From an uncultured Bacteroidia bacterium (GTDB taxonomy: Bacteria; Bacteroidota; Bacteroidia; Bacteroidales; UBA932): DNA of 6,646 bases. A program made the position numbers and the translations under genes. Each line of letters begins with the position of its first letter. Positions within the stretch are counted from its first letter, which is position 1. Under the pieces are notes generated by a model, which ran no database searches, had not been told where the DNA came from, and worked only from the letters and a program-made list of their open reading frames with translations. Location of the stretch: positions 1-6,646 of the forward strand of contig CACYEB010000044.1 of assembly GCA_902773305.1 (NCBI GenBank), written 5' to 3'. Shown piece by piece: positions 1-5,427 of this stretch.

Positions 1-5
1 GCGGC

Positions 6-1325
6 TTATTCCACTACCTGCTTTTTGGCTTTTGCGGGATCTTTGAAGAGGATCATGAACAAGATGCCGACAATCAGAGAGTAGGCGGCAAAGATGTACC
101 AGGCGGTGCTCCAGGAAGGGGTGGCCGCATTGTACACAAAGTGGTTCACCACTTTGCCGGCGGCCCAGGTGCCGATGCTGGCTCCCAGACCGTTGGTCAT
201 CAGCATAAACAGGCCCTGCGCAGAGGAGCGGATGCCCTTGTCTGTGTTCTCGTTCACGTAGAGCGAACCGCTGATGTTGAAGAAATCGAAGGCGACGCCA
301 TAGACGATGCAACTCAAGACAAACATCCACACTCCGCCGCCGGGGTTGCCGGCACCGAAGAAGCCGAATCGGAACACCCACGCGAACATAGCTATCAGCA
401 TCACCTTCTTGATGCCGAACTTCTTCATAAAGAACGGGATGAGCAATATGCAAAGGGTCTCTGAAACCTGGCTGAGTGATATCAGGGCATTGGCATTGTT
501 GGCGCCCCAGGCATTGGCAAACAGCGGATTATCCTTAAACGACGTGATAAAGGTGTTGGCGTAGCCGTTGGTTATCTGCAGCGATGCACCCAGCAGCATG
601 GAGAATATGAAGAATACGGCGAACTGCGGATCCTTGAACAGTCGGAACGCATTCAGACCTGTAGCCTCTGCAAACGACTGGGTACCCTCGGCTTTGGGCT
701 TGCAAGGACAGTTGGGAAGCGAAAGAGCATACAGGCAAAGCACCAGCGAAATGATGCCCGACACGAAGAACTGATGGTAGGTGTGCTGATACTGTATGCC
801 CTCTTTGCAGGTTACGAAATTGACCACGAGCATTGTGAGGATGAAGCCTATGGTACCGAACACGCGGATGGGCGGGAACGCCTTCACCGGGTCCTTGCCG
901 GCCTTCTCAAGCGCATTGTAAGCCACCGAGTTGGAGATGGCGATCGTGGGCATGAAAAAGGCGATGCTCAGCAGGTACAGCAGATAGAATGTGCCGAACC
1001 TGAAACCTTCCGAGACCGCATATGTATCGACACCCAGAGAAACATTTTTCATGGCGTACCAGCCTGTCGCCAGCATAAAGATGCCGGCCAGGCCCTGACA
1101 CAGCGAGAGCACCTTCTGGGCGGGAATCCACTTGTCTGCGACGATACCCATCAAAGCAGGCATAAAAATAGAGACAAAGCCCTGGCTTGCAAAGAAAAGC
1201 CAGATCTGCGGACCCAGGCCTGCCTTGCCCAGGAAGCTGCCCATCGATGTCAGGTATGCCCCCCACGCTGCAAACTCCAGAAAGTTCATCAGGATGAGCC
1301 TGAAAGAAATGCTGCTGTTCTTCAT
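6..1325 (-). CDS. NHS-family nucleoside:H+ symporter (NupG-like MFS permease)
   Basis: A 439-residue inner-membrane protein that probably imports nucleosides with protons. It has about twelve hydrophobic segments spread over its whole length, in two halves split by a polar loop near residues 205-230, as in the major facilitator superfamily. Family hallmarks of the NupG/XapB nucleoside symporters (Nuc_H_symport) are visible: an N-terminal NFLEFAAWGAYL stretch near residue 14, RVFGTIGFI near 154, YGVAFDFFNISGSLYV near 342 and RSSAQGLFMLMTNGLGA near 366. The length is normal and the protein looks complete. It starts 20 bases after the LptF/LptG gene and is the last gene seen in the unit; the TAA stop lies 5 bases from the window edge, so anything downstream is unseen. 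The preferred nucleoside cannot be read from sequence. The kinase two genes upstream of it is a natural partner for phosphorylating what it imports, which is an inference. Confidence 0.93.
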   Translation of the reverse strand: MKNSSISFRLILMNFLEFAAWGAYLTSMGSFLGKAGLGPQIWLFFASQGFVSIFMPALMGIVADKWIPAQKVLSLCQGLAGIFMLATGWYAMKNVSLGVDTYAVSEGFRFGTFYLLYLLSIAFFMPTIAISNSVAYNALEKAGKDPVKAFPPIRVFGTIGFILTMLVVNFVTCKEGIQYQHTYHQFFVSGIISLVLCLYALSLPNCPCKPKAEGTQSFAEATGLNAFRLFKDPQFAVFFIFSMLLGASLQITNGYANTFITSFKDNPLFANAWGANNANALISLSQVSETLCILLIPFFMKKFGIKKVMLIAMFAWVFRFGFFGAGNPGGGVWMFVLSCIVYGVAFDFFNISGSLYVNENTDKGIRSSAQGLFMLMTNGLGASIGTWAAGKVVNHFVYNAATPSWSTAWYIFAAYSLIVGILFMILFKDPAKAKKQVVE

Positions 1326-1345
1326 AGTATAGAGTGGTTAGATTT

Positions 1346-2449
1346 CTATTTGGGTGCCATCCTGTAAACGAACAGCGCTATTATCGCATAGATGATGTTC
1401 GGCAGCCAGACGGCGAGCCACGGCTGAAGGGTGGCCGTCTGCACGAACATCTCGCTGAACTTCATAAACAGGATATACGAAAAACTGAGCGCGACTCCGA
1501 TACCGATGTTGATGCCGAGCCCTCCGCGGCGCTTGCGCGACGACAGGGCCACACCTATCAGCGTGAGGATGAAGGCCGAGAAAGGGGTTGCGATGCGGGT
1601 ATGTTTCTCGATGAGGGCGTGCACCACCATCTGGTCACCACGCATGTTCTGCAAATCGATGAGTTCGTCGAGTTCCTTGATAGGAAGCGTTTCAACTATG
1701 TTTTTGCGGCGGTAGAAATCATCTACCGTAAGGGCTATGACGGTATCTTTCTTCGCCCCTGTCTCTATGGTTTCGTTTCCGTGCTCGTCGTAGCTGCGTA
1801 TAAAGTAGTTCCTGCAAGTCCAACTGCCCGACTCCTGGTTCCACACCGCGCTGGCCGCCGACATCTTGCTCACCAGACGGTTGTCCTCTATACTCTCCAG
1901 AGTGAGACGGTTCACCGAGTTGTTCCAGGAGCTGAACGACTCCACATACACGAAGAGACCCGGTTCCAGTTGGTAGTGGATATTATGGTTGGAATTGTAA
2001 AACCGCGCCCCCTTGATATATTTCTGCTCGAATTCCAGACGGTGATAGTTGGCAGGCGGTATCACGTACATACCCAGCGTGAGCGACACAACGGCTGCAA
2101 AAGCCGCCGAGACCATATATGGCACCAAGAGACGATGGAAGCTGATACCGCTGGAAAGCATCGCGATTATCTCGCTGTTGCCCGCCAGCTTGGAAGTGAA
2201 GAAGATGACGGTGATGAATACGAACAGCGGACTGAACATATTCAGGATGAAGGGGATGAAATTGAGATAATACTCGAAGACGATCTCGTGCAGCGGAGCC
2301 TCTCGCTCTACGAATGAGTCGATTTTTTCACTGATATCGAAAATGATGACTATGGCTACCACAATCAGAAGCGACACCAGATAAGTACTGATGAACTTCT
2401 TGATTATGTACCAGTCAAGAATCTTGGGTTTCAACGACAGCCGGCTCAT
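1346..2449 (-). CDS. LptF/LptG (YjgP/YjgQ) family LPS-export permease
   Basis: A 367-residue permease of the LptF/LptG family, the membrane half of the LptB2FG ABC transporter that extracts lipopolysaccharide from the inner membrane. The layout is typical: three membrane segments near residues 20-38, 60-83 and 106-130, a periplasmic jellyroll-type domain at about 131-270, then three more membrane segments near 288-304, 313-335 and 345-363. The stretch at about 92-108 (NSEIIAMLSSGISFHRLL) is the conserved cytoplasmic coupling region, and RIATPFSAFILTLIGVALSS near 285-304 is the usual opening of the second membrane half, followed by a basic patch SRKRRGG. Length is normal. The start codon overlaps the tgt stop as ATGA, so translation is probably coupled, and a candidate promoter lies about 55 bases upstream inside tgt. 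Whether it is the F or the G subunit is not clear from this stretch; the second subunit and the ATPase are not in the window. Confidence 0.95.
   Translation of the reverse strand: MSRLSLKPKILDWYIIKKFISTYLVSLLIVVAIVIIFDISEKIDSFVEREAPLHEIVFEYYLNFIPFILNMFSPLFVFITVIFFTSKLAGNSEIIAMLSSGISFHRLLVPYMVSAAFAAVVSLTLGMYVIPPANYHRLEFEQKYIKGARFYNSNHNIHYQLEPGLFVYVESFSSWNNSVNRLTLESIEDNRLVSKMSAASAVWNQESGSWTCRNYFIRSYDEHGNETIETGAKKDTVIALTVDDFYRRKNIVETLPIKELDELIDLQNMRGDQMVVHALIEKHTRIATPFSAFILTLIGVALSSRKRRGGLGINIGIGVALSFSYILFMKFSEMFVQTATLQPWLAVWLPNIIYAIIALFVYRMAPK
2446..2449 (-). promoter_or_regulatory. ATGA stop/start overlap, tgt to LptF/LptG permease
   Basis: The permease ATG (2449-2447) overlaps the tgt TGA (2448-2446). 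Only a weak purine stretch (GAAACGAGA) precedes it. This geometry usually means ribosomes finishing the upstream gene restart on the next one, tying the yields of the two proteins together. Coupling is inferred from the layout alone. Confidence 0.7.
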
Positions 2450-3576
2450 AGTCTCGTTTCAAGTTTTTTTACCGTGGCATCTTTCCACGCGGCAAAATCA
2501 CCCGCAAAGATATGCTCTCTGGCTTTGGTTACCAAATCAAGATAGAAGGCCAGGTTGTGCTGGCTGGCAATCTGTGCGGCAAGCATTTCTCCCGCTATGG
2601 TCAGATGCCTCACATAGGCCTTGGTGTAGGTGCTGTCCACAAACGACGTTCCCTGGGGGTCGAGAGGCGAAAAGTCGTCGGCCCACTTGGCATTGCGAAG
2701 GTTTATGGTCCCCTGCCAGGTGAAAATCATTCCGTTGCGGCCGTTGCGGGTAGGCATCACGCAGTCGAACATATCCACTCCGCGGGCAATGGCCTCCAGG
2801 ATGTTGGCGGGGGTGCCCACACCCATCAGATAGCGTGGTCTGGATGCCGGCAGCAACGGATGGAGCACCTCCAGCATCTCGTACATTTTCTCCGTGGGCT
2901 CGCCCACAGCCAGGCCTCCGATGGCGTATCCTTCCCGGTCAAAGGACACGGCGTGCTCTGCCGCCCGCCTGCGAAGGTCTGGATAAACGCATCCCTGCAC
3001 TATCGGGAACAGGGCCTGGGGATACCCGTAAAGCGGTTCGGTGGAGTCGAAACGCGCTATGCAGCGCTCCAGCCACCCCTCTGTCAGTTTCAGGGATTTC
3101 TCTGCATAGGCATAGTCGGCATTGCCCGGGCAACACTCGTCCAGCGCCATAATGATATCGGCGCCGATAGTGCGCTGTATGTCCATATTGTTTTCGGGAG
3201 TGAATGTATGACGGCTGCCGTCTATGTGCGAAGAAAAGGTGCATCCCTGCTCTGTGATCTTGCGTCTTTCGGCTAGAGAAAACACCTGGAACCCCCCGCT
3301 GTCGGTAAGCATAGGGCCGTCCCACGACGTGAACCGGTGCAACCCGCCGGCAGCACGAAGTGTCTCCAGTCCGGGACGCAAGTAAAGATGATATGTGTTG
3401 CCCAGCACAATCCGGGCCCCTACATCATCCCTGAGATCCCTGTGATACACCCCCTTGACACTCCCCACCGTACCTACCGGCATGAATATGGGGGTATCTA
3501 CGGTACCGTGACCTGTGGTCAGGCGGCCGCAGCGCGCATTGGAAGCGGTATCGGTGGCAAGCAGTTCAAACGTCAT
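2446..3576 (-). CDS. tgt: tRNA-guanine transglycosylase (bacterial, preQ1-type)
   Basis: A 376-residue Tgt, which swaps guanine 34 for preQ1 in the GUN anticodons of tRNA-Asp, -Asn, -His and -Tyr, the first tRNA-bound step of queuosine synthesis. By alignment from memory to the Zymomonas and E. coli enzymes: D92 in TDSGGFQ (proton acceptor), D146 and C148 in LDECC, Q194, and GGLAVGE at 220-226 form the base pocket, and D271 in MFDCVMPTR is the nucleophile. V224 and C148 are the bacterial residues that favour preQ1 over queuine. The zinc site is altered: the three cysteines of the usual CxCxxC are G309, S311 and D314, while the histidine ligand (H340) remains. The start at 3576 gives the normal length and overlaps the kinase stop as ATGA; the frame stays open upstream to 3867, but that part is the kinase gene read out of frame and has no Tgt similarity. 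Likely co-transcribed with queG. Confidence 0.96.
   Translation of the reverse strand: MTFELLATDTASNARCGRLTTGHGTVDTPIFMPVGTVGSVKGVYHRDLRDDVGARIVLGNTYHLYLRPGLETLRAAGGLHRFTSWDGPMLTDSGGFQVFSLAERRKITEQGCTFSSHIDGSRHTFTPENNMDIQRTIGADIIMALDECCPGNADYAYAEKSLKLTEGWLERCIARFDSTEPLYGYPQALFPIVQGCVYPDLRRRAAEHAVSFDREGYAIGGLAVGEPTEKMYEMLEVLHPLLPASRPRYLMGVGTPANILEAIARGVDMFDCVMPTRNGRNGMIFTWQGTINLRNAKWADDFSPLDPQGTSFVDSTYTKAYVRHLTIAGEMLAAQIASQHNLAFYLDLVTKAREHIFAGDFAAWKDATVKKLETRL
2505..2536 (-). promoter_or_regulatory. candidate Bacteroides-type promoter inside the 3' end of tgt
   Basis: On the minus strand TTTG (2536-2533) is followed after 20 bases by TATCTTTG (2512-2505). This fits the Bacteroidota primary-sigma pattern of TTTG/TTG at -33 and TAnnTTTG at -7 with about 19-21 bases between. 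Transcription would start near 2500, giving a leader of about 50 bases before the LPS-permease ATG at 2449. The region also codes for the C-terminus of Tgt, so the match could be chance. Of the minus-strand TAnnTTTG matches I found in the window it is the only one with a correctly spaced upstream element. It would let the essential LPS permease and the nucleoside permease be expressed apart from the upstream genes. Confidence 0.35.
3573..3576 (-). promoter_or_regulatory. ATGA stop/start overlap, PfkB kinase to tgt
   Basis: The tgt ATG (3576-3574) shares bases with the kinase TGA (3575-3573). A purine-rich stretch (AGGGATAGAAGA) just upstream may serve as a weak ribosome site. This overlap decides the tgt start and suggests translational coupling of the kinase and tgt. 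Confidence 0.7.
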
Positions 3577-4565
3577 TCTTCTATCCCTAAAAGCGCGCGG
3601 ATCTGGGACTTGGCCTCTTTCCAGCGCGGAATGTCTATCTTGCTGCCTATGACCTCTATGACCTTGGCGGCGATGATGCTGCCCACCTTGCCACATACCT
3701 CGAGCGGCTGCCCCAGTGAATGGGCATAGAGGAATCCTGCTGCATACACATCTCCCGCCCCTGTTCCGTCCCGGGGTACACCGGGAGCGACATCCACAAA
3801 GCAGTACTCGTGAGCCGACTTGATCATCGACCCCTTCTTGCCCTCCTTGACCACGGCTATGCTGCACTTTTTGGCTATTTCATCTACCGCCGCCCTCGGT
3901 TCCAGACCCGTGAAGGCAAGTGCCTCCGCTTCGTTGGCGAACACTATATCCACATAGCCTTCCACTATGTCGTGCAGGAATGCCAGGTTGGACTCAACCA
4001 CGTTGTAGCTGGCCAGGTCCAAGGAGATAATCATATTCTTTTCGCGGCCTATTTCCACCGCACGGCGCACAAGACGCTGGTTCTGGACCAGATATCCCTC
4101 TACGTGCAGGTAGTCGTATCCGTCAAACTTGTCAGGGTCAAGGTCCTCGGGTTCCAGCTCCAGCGCAGCACCCAGATAGGTCGCGAACGTGCGGTCCGAT
4201 GTCTCCTTGTTTACAATCACAATGCATCTGCCGCTGGGGGCTTTGCCCCTCTCGAGCATAGATGTGATGCCCTCTTGCACCTGGTCGGACTTGAACAGCG
4301 AGCCGATGTCGTCTTTGCCCACCTTGCCGATGAAGCCCGCCTTCATACCCAGGATGGCTGCGGCGCTGATTGTGTTGGCCGCCGACCCTCCGGCGACATA
4401 TTTGATGCCCCGGTCTTTCAGATCGAGCCAGATTTTGTTGCCGGTATCTGCATCCACGTGCTGCATGCTGCCCACGGGAAGGCAGTACTTCTCCAGAATC
4501 CCGTTGTCGGGCAGAATGGCCAGAATGTCTGTAAGGGCATTGCCGATGCCTAGGATGGACTTCAT
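3573..4565 (-). CDS. PfkB-family kinase, adenosine-kinase-like
   Basis: A 330-residue cytoplasmic ribokinase/PfkB-fold kinase that transfers phosphate from ATP to a sugar or nucleoside hydroxyl. The N-terminal IGNALTDILA (residues 7-16) contains the substrate-binding aspartate D13. The first PfkB signature is AGGSAANT at 58-65, next to the substrate site. The second is DGTGAGD at 266-272, giving the GAGD anion hole and the catalytic base D272. Length and the order of motifs match the subgroup usually annotated as adenosine kinase in Bacteroidota; segments such as YLGAALELEPEDL (120-132) and HVEGYLVQNQ (154-163) are typical of it. The true substrate is not proven by sequence; adenosine, another nucleoside or a sugar are all possible. 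It begins 6 bases after queG and its stop overlaps the tgt start, so it sits between two queuosine genes. The nucleoside permease at the end of the unit could supply substrate. I see nothing truncated or missing. Confidence 0.9.
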   Translation of the reverse strand: MKSILGIGNALTDILAILPDNGILEKYCLPVGSMQHVDADTGNKIWLDLKDRGIKYVAGGSAANTISAAAILGMKAGFIGKVGKDDIGSLFKSDQVQEGITSMLERGKAPSGRCIVIVNKETSDRTFATYLGAALELEPEDLDPDKFDGYDYLHVEGYLVQNQRLVRRAVEIGREKNMIISLDLASYNVVESNLAFLHDIVEGYVDIVFANEAEALAFTGLEPRAAVDEIAKKCSIAVVKEGKKGSMIKSAHEYCFVDVAPGVPRDGTGAGDVYAAGFLYAHSLGQPLEVCGKVGSIIAAKVIEVIGSKIDIPRWKEAKSQIRALLGIEE

Positions 4566-4571
4566 AAAGGT

Positions 4572-5426
4572 TTACTTGCGGTTTCTTGCAAAGATACTAA
4601 AAATATTGTCGGGATTCTCTGCCAGGACATCGGCATTGCTGCTGAACTGGGGCCAGCCCGGCACGTCTTTATTCCAGGGGCAGGCATCCATACAGCAATC
4701 GCAGCCGAACAGGTGCCCGTGGACACCGGGCGAAGAGAGGTCCTTCTGCCTGGCCTCGATCGTCAAAAAGGAGATGCACTTGCGGGCATCTATCCTGTAG
4801 GGAGCCTCCAGAGCCCCTGAAGGACACGCCTTGATGCACTCAAGGCACCTGCCGCAATCGGCCGGCATCGATTCCTTCTGCTGACGGAGCTGTCTGCAGT
4901 CTATTCCGGAAAATGGGACATTGCATATCAATATGCCTATCAGCGTACGCAGTCCTGCGGTGGGGCTTATAAGGAAATTGTTGCAGCCGATGAACCCAAG
5001 GCCGCAGCGCACTGCCCATTCGCGTTCCATTACCGGAGCGCTGTCGGTAAAGACGCGATACGCGAAACCGCCCCCTGCAGCGGAGGAAAGCGCATCAAGG
5101 TTCTCCTTCACAAACATATGGATACGGTCCTTGATGACCTTGTGATAGTCCTCTCCGTGAGCAAACGAGGCTATATGGGGATTGTCGTGATGGTCATAAG
5201 GGGCGAGGAATCCCATCACGGTACGCGCCCCCTCCACCAGCAGGGTGACGTCCAGCCGTTTGTCCACGTTGCGCTCCATATAATCCATATCGGCATTGCG
5301 TCCCTCTGCCAGATATTCCGAGAGCCGCTGCTTCACCTCGGGTCCCAGTCCCGAGGCCTCCGCCGCACCGAAAGCGGCAAAGCCAAGGGCAATGGCCGAG
5401 GATCGGAGTGTCTCGTAGAGAGCCAT
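4572..5426 (-). CDS. queG: Epoxyqueuosine reductase QueG
   Basis: A 284-residue cytoplasmic iron-sulfur, cobalamin-dependent enzyme that reduces epoxyqueuosine to queuosine in tRNA, the last step of the pathway. The QueG signature GEDYHKVIK is at 91-99 and the proposed catalytic acid is D128 in TDSAPVMER. Two [4Fe-4S] clusters are provided by C191, C194, C197, C201 and by C217, C242, C245, C249, with the CPWN ending typical of QueG. The protein ends soon after the second cluster and lacks the C-terminal helical repeat domain of the 379-residue E. coli enzyme; short forms are common. At the usual GLGWIGKN motif it reads GLGFIGCN, with a cysteine (C148) in place of lysine. I chose the ATG at 5426, one base after the upstream TAG; an ATG at 5444 would add six residues and overlap the upstream gene by 17 bases. 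The next gene starts 6 bases downstream. Confidence 0.94.
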   Translation of the reverse strand: MALYETLRSSAIALGFAAFGAAEASGLGPEVKQRLSEYLAEGRNADMDYMERNVDKRLDVTLLVEGARTVMGFLAPYDHHDNPHIASFAHGEDYHKVIKDRIHMFVKENLDALSSAAGGGFAYRVFTDSAPVMEREWAVRCGLGFIGCNNFLISPTAGLRTLIGILICNVPFSGIDCRQLRQQKESMPADCGRCLECIKACPSGALEAPYRIDARKCISFLTIEARQKDLSSPGVHGHLFGCDCCMDACPWNKDVPGWPQFSSNADVLAENPDNIFSIFARNRK

Positions 5427-5427
5427 C

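Noticed and set aside
1334..2317. 327-codon open frame on the plus strand opposite the LPS permease
   Set aside because: Its product is rich in R, H, E and D with no domain I recognise, and it mirrors a clear conserved gene. It is an antisense shadow of codon bias.
2446..2475. A-run (AAAAAAA) in the last codons of tgt as a -1 frameshift site that could fuse Tgt to the LPS permease
   Set aside because: The permease is in the -1 frame, but a -1 shift at the run meets a TGA two codons later (ACT TGA), so no fusion results.
2512..3276. 254-codon open frame on the plus strand opposite tgt
   Set aside because: Antisense to conserved tgt coding sequence; the translation resembles no known protein.
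3577..3867. Upstream extension of the tgt frame by 97 codons to an ATG at 3867
   Set aside because: It lies wholly within the kinase gene on the same strand in another frame, has low-complexity G/R/Q-rich composition with no family similarity, and the ATG at 3576 gives the standard Tgt length and N-terminus.
3720..4553. 277-codon open frame on the plus strand opposite the PfkB kinase
   Set aside because: Same reasoning: no recognisable family, exact overlap with a well-supported gene, no upstream signals.
4589..4596. TATCTTTG on the minus strand at the end of queG as a promoter for the kinase
   Set aside because: No TTG/TTTG 19-21 bases upstream and it is coding sequence; a lone -7-like match is expected by chance.
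5111..5118. TATGTTTG on the minus strand inside queG as a promoter
   Set aside because: No -33 element at the right spacing and no gene start shortly downstream.
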